A DNA stretch of 64,000 bases from Anderseniella sp963700885 (GTDB taxonomy: Bacteria; Pseudomonadota; Alphaproteobacteria; Rhizobiales; Aestuariivirgaceae): assembly GCA_963700885.1 (NCBI GenBank), contig CAVOZJ010000034.1, forward strand, positions 1 through 64,000, written 5' to 3'. The first letter of the stretch is position 1. Every line of letters starts with the position of its first letter. Shown piece by piece: positions 25,598 through 34,316 of this stretch. Both the position numbers and the translations under genes were made by a program. The notes beneath the pieces were generated by a model. The model was not told the origin of the DNA and did not search any database. It was given only the letters and a program-made list of their open reading frames with translations.

Positions 25598-26986
25598 ATG
25601 AGGATAGAGGTAATAAACGACTTTGCCTCCCTGCGTGATCTCAAGGACAATTGGGACCGGCTGTACGCTGCTGATCCGGCGGCGCATTTCTTTCTTTCCT
25701 GGTCATGGATCAGCAAATGGCTAGAGGACGATCGGGACTGGTTTGTGGTTGCTGTCAGACGGCCGAAAGACAGCGGCTATTGTGCACTGATGCCGCTTCG
25801 GCGTAGCAACAAGAAGCTTGATGATGGTTCTACAATCGACCGCATCCAGATGGCCGGACGCAAGCTGTGCGATTATACAGGATGGCTGGCAGAGCCCGAA
25901 GCAGAGCGAAAAGCCACTGTCATGCTGGCCCGGACTCTTGCAGCCTCAGGTGCCGATGAGCTTGATCTGGAATGCCTGCGGGCACCGCAGGAACGAATTT
26001 CCCGGTTTGTGAGTGCATTCAGGCCCGCCAGCTTTGCAGTAACCGAACGCGACGATATTAATCCGGTTGATGGCATCGACAACACGGTGTGCCCGTATGT
26101 TGACCTGCCTTCGGACTGGGAAACATACCTTGCAGGCCTAGGCAGTAATACCCGTCAGAAACTGCGGCGATTCCTGCGCAAGGTTGAAAGTGGAGATCGT
26201 TTCCAGATTACGCTTGCCTCGCCCGGCACAGGAGAAAGAGACATAGCAGACCTGCTACATCTTTGGGCGGAAAAATGGGCTGCGCGAAAGGGTGACCGCA
26301 TTCCGAAACTGGTCAAGACCAATACTATGATGTTGCAGCACTGCCTGGATGCCGGAACACTTTTGCTGCCTGTGCTGCGCGATGGCGACCGGGCAGTCTC
26401 CGCGCTTGCAACGTTTGTTGATAATGTAAAGGGACAGTTGCTGTTTTACATGGCAGGACGGGATGAAACGTTCAACGAGTTGCCTTCGGGGCTTTTGCTG
26501 CATGCCTGGTCCATCCGCTGGGCAATTGAACAAAAGTACAAAACCTACGATTTTCTGCGTGGCGATGAGAGCTACAAGTTCTTTTTCGGGGCACAACGGG
26601 ACCACATTCAGCATTTCGTGATCAGGGCGCGTACCATCGAAGCCGAGGACGGGCTGCCACCGGTGTCCGAGTTGGGGGTTCTCATGGACGTCGCAGTGGA
26701 ACTACACAAGCGCGGTCAACTGGTGCAGGCAGAAATGGCCTACCGCAAGTTGCTGAAGGCCGAGCCTTCCTCTATTCCGGCACTGTACGGACTGGGTCAG
26801 TTGCTGTCCTCGCGCCACCGGGTGGATGAAGCCGCGGAACTATTCAAGCAGGTCGTGAAACTGCGGCCATCATCGCGAAAGACCTGGCTGCGCCTGAGTT
26901 CCTGTCACGCAGCGCGCGGCCGGCACATGGAAGCCGAACTGGCACGCAACAGCGCACGGAAACTGGGTGAATCCCGGCTGGTCTGA
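25598..26986 (+). CDS. GNAT (BioF2/CelD-like) acyltransferase with C-terminal TPRs
   Basis: This 462-residue protein carries an N-terminal BioF2-like acetyltransferase_6 domain (about 1-345): an early FFLSWSWISKWLE, later QKLRRFLRKVE, and the FNELPSGLLLHAWSIRWAIE...YDFLRGDESYKFFFG block. The family acylates polysaccharides or peptides, as in cellulose or exopolysaccharide loci. The last 100 residues form about three tetratricopeptide repeats, an unusual fusion. No signal peptide is seen. It converges on the HlyD adaptor gene with a five-base gap. A role in modifying surface material handled by the adjacent secretion system is an inference. Confidence 0.75.
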   Translation: MRIEVINDFASLRDLKDNWDRLYAADPAAHFFLSWSWISKWLEDDRDWFVVAVRRPKDSGYCALMPLRRSNKKLDDGSTIDRIQMAGRKLCDYTGWLAEPEAERKATVMLARTLAASGADELDLECLRAPQERISRFVSAFRPASFAVTERDDINPVDGIDNTVCPYVDLPSDWETYLAGLGSNTRQKLRRFLRKVESGDRFQITLASPGTGERDIADLLHLWAEKWAARKGDRIPKLVKTNTMMLQHCLDAGTLLLPVLRDGDRAVSALATFVDNVKGQLLFYMAGRDETFNELPSGLLLHAWSIRWAIEQKYKTYDFLRGDESYKFFFGAQRDHIQHFVIRARTIEAEDGLPPVSELGVLMDVAVELHKRGQLVQAEMAYRKLLKAEPSSIPALYGLGQLLSSRHRVDEAAELFKQVVKLRPSSRKTWLRLSSCHAARGRHMEAELARNSARKLGESRLV

Positions 26987-26991
26987 TTGCA

Positions 26992-28647
26992 TCACAACTC
27001 GCGAAACGCCCGGTTCATACTATCCGCGATGGGTTTGGTCAGGTACTCCAGGAAAGTTCGTTCTGCCGTCTTGATGTAAACTTCAACCGGCATGCCGGAT
27101 GTGATTGAAAAATTAGCCAACTGGCTCACTTCCGATGCATTGAGCCTGATGCGAGCCAGATAACTGTCAACCTCATTTGGCACACCACTCTTTTCATTCT
27201 GCAGTGAGTCTGCCGAGACATAGATTACCTCACCGCTGACGGTAGGCGTTATGCGCCGGTTTGCAGCAGTAAGCCTCACACTGGCTTGCTGGCCGAGTTT
27301 GACATTGTCAATATCCTGCGGCTTTACGCGGGCCTCAATGATCAATTCTTCCTGTACTGGCAAAAGCTCCATGATGCTCTTGCCGGCCTCAATTACGCCA
27401 CCAGGCGTATGATACCTGAGCCGAACCACTATACCTCGCACAGGAGCTACTATGTTTACCCGTGTCAGGACTGCCTGAGCAGAACGCATGCGTTCACGCA
27501 CGTCCTTGAACTCTGCAGTTACCTGTTGCATCTGTTCAATTATGGTCTGGACCATCGCATGACGCACACTGGCCATTTGCTCCCGGATGCGCGACGTACG
27601 TTCCCGCGCATCGCCTATTTCTCCCTCAAGCCGGCCAATTTCACCGGTTAAACTGGATTGTGCCCGCTGCAGTGCAAGAAGTTCCGGCTTGCGGATCAAG
27701 CCCTTCTTGAACAGCTTCTCCTTGTCCCGGATTTCTTCTTCAATGAAGGCAAGTTGTCTGTGAACTGCTGAAAGTTGTTTTTCTCCGCCAGACATACGCT
27801 CACGAAGCGCCCCTATACCATCCTCCAAAGTGGCCATCTGGCTCTTCAGGCTGCTGCGGCGGGCGCGCATGATATCGGTTTCAGTTTGCAGGATTTCGGA
27901 GAAATCTGAATCGTCCTTCTGTTCCAGCAATTCAGACGGAAACTCAATTCTGTCCACGTCATCCATTTCTGCCTGCAACCGCGCACTCATGGCCTTGGCA
28001 CGCGCCTCGCGCAGGATCAGGCGCCGGAGTTCCGCTTTGGGAGCCGTGTTGTCAAGCTCAATCAGGACCTGATCGGGGCTAACAATATCTCCTTCCCGCA
28101 CCAGTATCCTGCTGATCACTCCACCTTCAAAATGCTGGATGATCTTGTTTTCGCCAGTCGCGACAAATGAACCAGAGGTGATAATGGCGCCCGCGATCAA
28201 TGCAGTCGTCGCCCAGTAACCAAAGCCCACAATAGTTGCAAATATGACCACCACGCCACCCACCGTGAAACGGGCAGCCGATCTCGGAATGCCTGCTTCC
28301 CAGGTGCGCATTGTTTTCAAGTCACCGAGTGGCTGAACCTTTTCAACGTCCAGGCTTTCAATGTTGCCACGGCCCATCGTCAGCTTGAGCATCCAGAACG
28401 CAACCAGGGCGGTTACAAAATATCCTGCAAAAACCGCACCCATTGCGGTTTCCTTCAACATCTCGCCTGTCAGCCATGGCCTGATATGGTCAACATGATC
28501 TGGACGGACGCCAACTTCAAGCAACCAGTCTGCAAGCCGCGGGAGGTGGGCCATCGCGAACAGGAAAACCTCAGGATACTGCAGGCGAGTGGCGAGCCAG
28601 GCACAGCCAGCGAGGATAACTGAAAGAACAAGTACAAAGATGCGCAT
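26992..28647 (-). CDS. Type I secretion membrane fusion protein (HlyD family) with extra N-terminal module
   Basis: This 551-residue periplasmic adaptor links the inner-membrane ABC transporter to an outer-membrane TolC-type channel. From about residue 128 it is a standard HlyD/PrtE protein: membrane anchor, lipoyl half-motifs (HFEGGVISRILVREGDIV), a long coiled coil (about 215-400) and a C-terminal barrel with APVRGIVVRLRYHTPGGVI. Unusually, 125 extra residues precede it with two more hydrophobic segments (3-20 and about 70-90); usual length is about 430-450. AGGAC lies upstream of the ATG. It follows the ABC gene by 36 bases. No tolC is in the window. Confidence 0.9.
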   Translation of the reverse strand: MRIFVLVLSVILAGCAWLATRLQYPEVFLFAMAHLPRLADWLLEVGVRPDHVDHIRPWLTGEMLKETAMGAVFAGYFVTALVAFWMLKLTMGRGNIESLDVEKVQPLGDLKTMRTWEAGIPRSAARFTVGGVVVIFATIVGFGYWATTALIAGAIITSGSFVATGENKIIQHFEGGVISRILVREGDIVSPDQVLIELDNTAPKAELRRLILREARAKAMSARLQAEMDDVDRIEFPSELLEQKDDSDFSEILQTETDIMRARRSSLKSQMATLEDGIGALRERMSGGEKQLSAVHRQLAFIEEEIRDKEKLFKKGLIRKPELLALQRAQSSLTGEIGRLEGEIGDARERTSRIREQMASVRHAMVQTIIEQMQQVTAEFKDVRERMRSAQAVLTRVNIVAPVRGIVVRLRYHTPGGVIEAGKSIMELLPVQEELIIEARVKPQDIDNVKLGQQASVRLTAANRRITPTVSGEVIYVSADSLQNEKSGVPNEVDSYLARIRLNASEVSQLANFSITSGMPVEVYIKTAERTFLEYLTKPIADSMNRAFREL

Positions 28648-28683
28648 GTCTTTTGTCCTGTGTCGTCTAGTTCTGCCGCAAGC

Positions 28684-30729
28684 TCATGCAAAGGCAGTCA
28701 TCTGGTCGCTCCCCGCAGCACTTGCGTTGCCAGCTTGAGCTGAATTGCCGCGACCGGAAATCAGGGGCAGTATCTCGTGGCAATGTCCCATCGCCTGAAC
28801 GGTGCCGCTCTTGATCACCATGATCTTGTCCACGCTGCGCAGCAATGTGGGGCGCTGGGTGATGGCCACAACGGTTATGGCTCTCTGTTTGGCGATATGC
28901 AGTGCCTTTGCAAGGGCGGTCTCGCCGGCAAAGTCCAGGTTGGAGTTCGGCTCGTCCAGCACTACAAGCCGAGGTTGGCCGAAGAAGGCGCGGGCAAGCC
29001 CAATGCGCTGCTTCTGGCCGCCGGACAACGGGCTTCCATCCATGCCAATCTGGGTTTCATAGCCTTGAGCAAATTCGGAAATCATGCCATGTACATCCGC
29101 AAGTTCCGCAGCATCAAAAATTGCCTCATCGCTGGCATCCTTGCGCATGCGGGCAATGTTTTCCTTGATGGTGGCTGGAAACAGCTGCACATCCTGCGGC
29201 AAATAGCCGACGCTCTCACCAAACTGCCTGGGATCCCAATTTCGCAAATCCATCTTGTCGAGCCGGACACTTCCTGCCGTCGGAAATATCGAACCGACCA
29301 GCATCTTGCCAAGGGTGGACTTGCCGGATCCTGACGCGCCCACGATGCCAAGCGACTGACCGGGTTCCAGGTCAAATGAGATTCCGTTCAGGATCACTTT
29401 CTTGTTGGGGGGCGGGACATACAGCACGCGTTCAACACTGAGATTGCCAGCAGGTCTTGGCAAACGCAGACGCTCCAAGTTCAGTGGGGAACTCTGCAGG
29501 AGGGCCCGAATTCTTGCAAAGGCGCTGCGAGCCTGAACAAGGCTGCGCCATCCTTCAATGGTACCTTCGATGGGGGCAAGTGCCCGGCTGCCGACGATTG
29601 ATGCAGCTATGATCATGCCTCCCGTCAGTTCACCTGAAATGGCAAGCCATGCCCCCCAACCCAGAATGGCAACCTGTGTGCACATCCGGATGAATTTGGA
29701 CACACCGGCCAGGACTATATTGCGGTCCTGCGCCTGTACCTGGGCAATAAGCGATTGCGCGGTTTCCCTGCCCCAGATCAGAACTCCTTCGGGGATCATT
29801 CCCATGGCATTCATCACCTGCGCATTGCGCGCCATGGCGTCAGCCTGAAGATTGGCCCGGGTGGCAAATGCGTTGGCACGTCCGAAGGGGACCGCCGTCA
29901 TCTTCTGGTTGATGATGGCAAACACCAGAAGGACAATCCCCGTGGTCAACACAATGAACCCGAGTTGTGGATGAATCAGAAACACGCAGAGCACATAGAT
30001 GGGCACCGCCGGTGCATCAAACAGCGTGAGCAGCACGGGTCCAGTCACAAAATTGCGCAAATGTTGCAGATCGCCCAGTAACTGGAATTCCCGGCTTGAA
30101 CCGTTCTGAGCGGCCTTGGCTGCAGCGCTAAGTACCGGGGCACCCAGCCTGCATTCAAGATCGACGGCAATTCGCATCAGGATAAACCGGCGCATCATGT
30201 CCAGCAGCGCGTGCATCAACACCGCTCCGACGACTACAACAGTGAGCATGACCAGGGTATCCTGGCTGCGGCTGGTAAGAACACGGTCGGAAATGTTGAA
30301 CAGGTAAATGGGGATCGACAGAACAAGCAGGTTTACGCCGAAAGAAAATATGCCGACTGTAAACATGTTGCGACGGCATGACGCCAGACCCTTGCCGAGA
30401 AGTTCCCGGAAATCCTGATCCACATAGCGGTGTAGAATCTCCGGCTTTTCCACCTTTTTGCTTGGACCGATCGCCTGGTTTGGTTTGATGGATCCGTTGG
30501 GCTTCGGGCCAGGTGACTGGGAAGCATCCTGCTCGTCCCTGATCAGGGTTTCGCTCTCCACCTGTTGCTCGGTGGAACTCGCCCCGGTCACTTTGCTGTC
30601 CTTGTGTTCGACTTCCTGGCTCGCAGTTCCGGGCAAGGCTGCGGCCGTCTGGTCCGGCTTGCCTGCGGCATCGGGTTTGCGTGCTTTTGCAGTGCGCGAC
30701 GTTCTTTTTCTGCCTTTTGCCGTTGTCAT
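28684..30729 (-). CDS. Type I secretion ABC permease/ATPase (PrtD-like)
   Basis: This protein of about 681 residues combines a six-segment exporter domain and an ATPase with Walker A GASGSGKSTLGK, signature LSGGQKQRIGLARAFF and Walker B LVVLDEPN. It matches the PrtD/RsaD-type secretion ATPases, which lack a C39 peptidase-like domain. About 120 residues of lysine-, threonine- and proline-rich, disordered-looking sequence precede the first membrane segment, longer than usual. I chose 30729 because it has GGAG six bases upstream; ATGs at 30741 and 30747 are alternatives. It lies between the two candidate substrates and the adaptor, in one transcription direction. Confidence 0.92.
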   Translation of the reverse strand: MTTAKGRKRTSRTAKARKPDAAGKPDQTAAALPGTASQEVEHKDSKVTGASSTEQQVESETLIRDEQDASQSPGPKPNGSIKPNQAIGPSKKVEKPEILHRYVDQDFRELLGKGLASCRRNMFTVGIFSFGVNLLVLSIPIYLFNISDRVLTSRSQDTLVMLTVVVVGAVLMHALLDMMRRFILMRIAVDLECRLGAPVLSAAAKAAQNGSSREFQLLGDLQHLRNFVTGPVLLTLFDAPAVPIYVLCVFLIHPQLGFIVLTTGIVLLVFAIINQKMTAVPFGRANAFATRANLQADAMARNAQVMNAMGMIPEGVLIWGRETAQSLIAQVQAQDRNIVLAGVSKFIRMCTQVAILGWGAWLAISGELTGGMIIAASIVGSRALAPIEGTIEGWRSLVQARSAFARIRALLQSSPLNLERLRLPRPAGNLSVERVLYVPPPNKKVILNGISFDLEPGQSLGIVGASGSGKSTLGKMLVGSIFPTAGSVRLDKMDLRNWDPRQFGESVGYLPQDVQLFPATIKENIARMRKDASDEAIFDAAELADVHGMISEFAQGYETQIGMDGSPLSGGQKQRIGLARAFFGQPRLVVLDEPNSNLDFAGETALAKALHIAKQRAITVVAITQRPTLLRSVDKIMVIKSGTVQAMGHCHEILPLISGRGNSAQAGNASAAGSDQMTAFA

Positions 30730-30782
30730 CTCTTGCTCCATCGCCATAACGGTTTTTCGACGTTAGCCTGCAGGTGAAACCT

Positions 30783-32723
30783 TCAGGTCAGCATGTTGCC
30801 CAAGAGATCCCCGTTGGTGTCAGACATGGGCACTTCCGGCGCGGCGTCAGGGGCGGTTTCATGTGTGGTATTGTCGATGAACGCCACCAACTCGGATACC
30901 AGCGCCTCGTTGTCGCGGGGTTTGAGTGTATCTGCATCGTCGATAATCAGTTCCGCCTGGACCAGTATCTGGTCTTCATAAAGTTCGCCGCCCAGCACCG
31001 TGTTCGCCAACGGACCGGTGTCGACAATAGCTGCGAAGTTTCCGAGAGTATTGCCGCCGGTCTCCATGGATTGTGTATATCCGTCCAGTTCGGCCGGCAT
31101 CGTCCCGCCTGCAAGCTGCATGGCAGTATCAGCATCCATCAGATGATTGAGTTGCCAGATCACGTTGAGATCAAAGACACTTCCGGTAATCACCAGAACG
31201 TCAAAGTCAGGATCGTTGAAATTTGCCAGACCTAGGCCAAAGCTGGGATCGAGAGTACCCTCCTGATTGATCAACGCGTCTATCAGTTCCTGCCATTGCG
31301 GTGTCATCGGTGTGTAGGCCCCGGAACCGACTGACTCGATCGTTGCCTCGTTGGAGAGCCAGTTTCCACCAGTCGCCAAAGCAGGACCAGGTTGGCCATC
31401 TGCATTTGCGGTGTCAGCAACAACCATGCTGGCATGATCAGGGTCATACAGAATGTTGTATTGATAGATCAGATTTGCGCTATGCGAGTTGCCAAGAACG
31501 AGTACAAGATCGTAGTTCTGGGCAAGGCTGGTAAAGTCAGCGAAATTCCCTATGAGATTGCCACCTGCATAAAGTGCAGACTGCTCGGCGCCCATTGCCT
31601 GCAGTACAATGTCATTGTCAATCAGCCAACTCTCCTGTTGCAAAGCCTTCAGATCAACAAGGTCGCCTTCAAAAACCTCAACATTCCAGTTGTAGCCGGC
31701 GAACAGTTCCACTCCTTCCGGAACGGTGAATCCGGGATCCGTCCGAATGAAGCTTGCGATGTTGTGCAGATCGTTGGCGCCAGCCGAAATCAGATCAACC
31801 GGCAGGTTTGAAAACTGCAGGGAGTCCGGATCATGTATTGCGTTGACCTGAACAATTGCATCCAGCCGGTAGGCATTGCCTGAAACCGCCAACGTACCAA
31901 ACGCGGGATTGACGTCTATGATGACGCCAGCGTTCAGCATCGAGTTTCCGCCCAGCGTTTGCCAAAGACCGGCACCTTCTGGTTCCGTAATCCCGCCATC
32001 ATCCGGTTGCTGAGGTACATCATCTCCCTCACCCACCAGCTTTCCGTCCACCCACGTGCCCGGCCCGGCCTGGTTGCCATCAGGACCATCACCGGCAGCG
32101 CGTCCTGCGTCTAGCTTATCAATAAACGAAACCAGATAGGGAGCATCGAATCCATCCAGGACAAGGTCCTGAGGTGTCATAGCAAGGGTGGCCGACAGGG
32201 TTTCCGATTGCACCTCATCGACATCAATTTTGCCGTAGGCCTGCTCTACTGCACCCGCATCAGCGCCGAAGACGTCATTGTCGATCATCTCGTTCAGTTG
32301 GCCGGCCTTTATCGCAAGAAGATCACCACCAACAAGATAGGTGACCTGTATGTCCGATTGGCCGCCGCCGCCGCCGAAACTCACAGGAGACGCACCGGTA
32401 AAGCGGGCCAGCGCATCGCCGGCGACCGCACCAAACTCTGAACCCGGGAAATCAAGGGGCGGGGTAGCCTGTAGCCTCAGAAGGTGAGCTCCAGCAGAAT
32501 GAACATCCTGTCCTGCAAACGCATGAGCCGCGGTGGGATAGGAATCCATCGTCTGGGGAGCGAACTTGGAGAACGGCAAACCATCGCGACCGGGTGCGAA
32601 GTCTTCCTCTCCCTGGTTTGTCAGATACTCGTCGTATGCAAGTCTTTCTCTAGAGGCAGATTCAAAAATATGGAGATATCCAGAGAAGAAAGAAATGATT
32701 TCTGTGATGGTGCCGGTGCTCAT
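30783..32723 (-). CDS. Large acidic repeat protein, candidate type I secretion substrate
   Basis: This 646-residue protein has no signal peptide and is strongly acidic. It contains no RTX nonapeptides. It is built from two recurring motifs. One is hydrophobic-Q-x-N-x-hydrophobic-x-D-x-D at about 141, 291, 420 and 523, with looser copies at 362 and 588. The other is GGNxLxN at 258, 387, 452 and 556, echoed by NGDLLGN at the extreme C terminus. A poly-Gly run (117-121) precedes the first motif. A strong GAGGAGG ribosome site supports the start. It sits immediately upstream of the secretion ATPase, so I infer it is exported by that system. Function unknown; adhesin or matrix component is a guess. 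Confidence 0.75.
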   Translation of the reverse strand: MSTGTITEIISFFSGYLHIFESASRERLAYDEYLTNQGEEDFAPGRDGLPFSKFAPQTMDSYPTAAHAFAGQDVHSAGAHLLRLQATPPLDFPGSEFGAVAGDALARFTGASPVSFGGGGGQSDIQVTYLVGGDLLAIKAGQLNEMIDNDVFGADAGAVEQAYGKIDVDEVQSETLSATLAMTPQDLVLDGFDAPYLVSFIDKLDAGRAAGDGPDGNQAGPGTWVDGKLVGEGDDVPQQPDDGGITEPEGAGLWQTLGGNSMLNAGVIIDVNPAFGTLAVSGNAYRLDAIVQVNAIHDPDSLQFSNLPVDLISAGANDLHNIASFIRTDPGFTVPEGVELFAGYNWNVEVFEGDLVDLKALQQESWLIDNDIVLQAMGAEQSALYAGGNLIGNFADFTSLAQNYDLVLVLGNSHSANLIYQYNILYDPDHASMVVADTANADGQPGPALATGGNWLSNEATIESVGSGAYTPMTPQWQELIDALINQEGTLDPSFGLGLANFNDPDFDVLVITGSVFDLNVIWQLNHLMDADTAMQLAGGTMPAELDGYTQSMETGGNTLGNFAAIVDTGPLANTVLGGELYEDQILVQAELIIDDADTLKPRDNEALVSELVAFIDNTTHETAPDAAPEVPMSDTNGDLLGNMLT

Positions 32724-32852
32724 ACTAGCCTCCTCAGCAACAAATTTGCTGCTACCATTCCCGAATTCTGGTCCCTCTACCTCTCGTTATTCTCGGAGAA
32801 CCGCGCAGCGCGTTGCTCTGCGCGGCTCCTTTGTTGCGGCACTACAAACGTG

Positions 32853-33788
32853 TCAGACGATTCCGTCTCCGACGTCTGTATTGCTTATCAGGTCATTGCC
32901 AACTGTTGTCATGTCAATCGAATTGAACTGAATGTTGGCGCCCATCACGATATTCTGTGTGAAGGCTTCCTGGTTGATGATGGCATCAGCAGAGGTCGCG
33001 TTTGCAGAACTGCCATCGTGGCCGATATCAGTCCTGATATCATCGACTTTGGCATCGCCACCGTCGGCACTTGCCCACTGGCTGAAGCCGTCAGGACCTT
33101 TATGGCCACCCCACAGGTCCAGCTTGCCTTCCATGCTGGGGTCATAACGACCGCCGCCACCGCCGCCGCCATATTCTACGCTCGCGTTGTGGATTGAATC
33201 GTTGTCGACCAGCGAGTTCACCTGATCAATGTTGAAGGCATTGTCGTTGCCCGCACCATGGAGATCCTGCATGACGTCGTCGGTCATGGCAATGAACGCA
33301 CCATCAAGATGCGACAGGTCCACGTCATCAATGTCGATAAGGTCATTATCATTGGTCGGCAGAAGCCCATCGATACCAAGATCAACGTCGACCTTGACCT
33401 CGACATCCACCTTGTTCTCTACGGAATTCTCGACCTTGTTCTCGACGCTGTTGTCGAGCTTGTTGTCGACGCTGTTGTCGAGCTTGTTTTCGACGCTGTT
33501 GTCGAGCTTGTTGTCGACATCATTGTCAATCTTGTTGTCTATCTTGTTGTCGTTTTCATTCTTGTTGTCGTTTTCATTCTTGTTGTCCGACTCCTGATAG
33601 ACACCCTGGACTGCCAACTGGGCCTGACCCTGAGCCTGGCCCTGTGCCTGGCCCTGGAGTTGGCCCTGACCCTGGAGCTGGCCTTGCAGGTTAGCTTGAC
33701 CCTGCGCCTGGCCGTTGTGGTCATGTCTGTTGTCATTGTCATGGTCGTTGTTGTTGTTGGGGTCTTTTCTCTTTGCTTCTTTTGACAT
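32853..33788 (-). CDS. Low-complexity Q/N/D-rich protein, second candidate secretion substrate
   Basis: This 311-residue acidic protein has no signal peptide. Residues 1-25 are Asn/Asp/His-rich; 26-60 consist of QGQ/QGQAQGQ repeats; 66-135 are NxxDN repeats that become regular octapeptides (NKLDNSVE/D) around 93-126. After a DNDLIDIDDVD stretch comes IDQVNSLVDNDS (188-199) and a poly-Gly run (207-213). This is the same motif-and-glycine pairing seen in the adjacent 646-residue protein, though in reverse order. The C terminus (TQNIVMGANIQFNSIDMTTV) is hydrophobic-alternating. It is the first gene of the secretion transcript. I infer secretion; the function is unknown. Confidence 0.7.
   Translation of the reverse strand: MSKEAKRKDPNNNNDHDNDNRHDHNGQAQGQANLQGQLQGQGQLQGQAQGQAQGQAQLAVQGVYQESDNKNENDNKNENDNKIDNKIDNDVDNKLDNSVENKLDNSVDNKLDNSVENKVENSVENKVDVEVKVDVDLGIDGLLPTNDNDLIDIDDVDLSHLDGAFIAMTDDVMQDLHGAGNDNAFNIDQVNSLVDNDSIHNASVEYGGGGGGGRYDPSMEGKLDLWGGHKGPDGFSQWASADGGDAKVDDIRTDIGHDGSSANATSADAIINQEAFTQNIVMGANIQFNSIDMTTVGNDLISNTDVGDGIV
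33409..33591. repeat. In-frame tandem repeats, mainly 24-bp units
   Basis: This DNA encodes the NxxDN tract of the low-complexity protein. The clearest part (about 33445-33520) is a 24-base unit, GACGCTGTTGTCGAGCTTGT plus TGTC or TTTC, repeated three times. Flanking parts are 12- and 18-base variants (for example CATTCTTGTTGTCGTTTT, twice). All units keep the reading frame, so copy number could vary without breaking the protein. Confidence 0.8.
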
Positions 33789-34316
33789 CTCTATATCTTT
33801 CTTGAATGAACTCCGGCGCGCTCGACCACAGATGCCAATCTTCTACGTCAGCATGTGTACGGCCCAAAGGGTCCGGAAGTTTTGTTAATCGAAACCGGTG
33901 CGGACTGGAGGTCTGGCCCGCCGGACATCAATGCAGCGTCTCGCTTGCAGTCAATAGTCCGTTGCAATTGCCTCCGTGGATTCACTCACTCGGCTGGGCG
34001 TCACCTCCGTTCTTCCTGCAAGCGAATATTCTTCCAATACTCGCCACAAATTAATGGTTGATAACAAGAATAAAATATTGACAGCAATATAAACGATGTT
34101 AATTATCTAATGCGTACCAAAATTAAGTATCTGTAATTTATATATTTCTATACAAGACGTACCACGACTCTGATTACTTTGAGGCAATTGACTCCGTCCG
34201 TTAACCAGTGATACCATGACGTAACGTGAGGGCGTATACCGATGCAGCGCAAGCTGGATCAGCGAAATGGAAAACACCAGGGGAGAGCAAATGACTCAAA
34301 AGACGGAGTTGAGCAT
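33789..34316. other. Long intergenic region with an A/T-rich island
   Basis: No supported gene lies here. From about 34040 to 34200 the composition shifts to roughly three-quarters A+T (for example AATTTATATATTTCTATAC), in sharp contrast to the GC-rich surroundings. It separates the leftward secretion transcript from the rightward zinc-ribbon gene and probably holds both promoters. Confidence 0.6.

Noticed and set aside
30783..32723. RTX toxin or adhesin
   Set aside because: No GGxGxDxUx nonapeptide repeats are present; the recurring motifs are different.
33409..33591. CRISPR-like short regular repeats
   Set aside because: The units are contiguous, without spacers, and encode an in-frame octapeptide repeat in a gene; no cas genes are present.
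33258..33785. Plus-strand frame giving Leu/Val-rich repeats that mimic a membrane protein
   Set aside because: It is the antisense reading of the NxxDN/QGQ repeat gene; its hydrophobicity is an artefact of the complementary codons.
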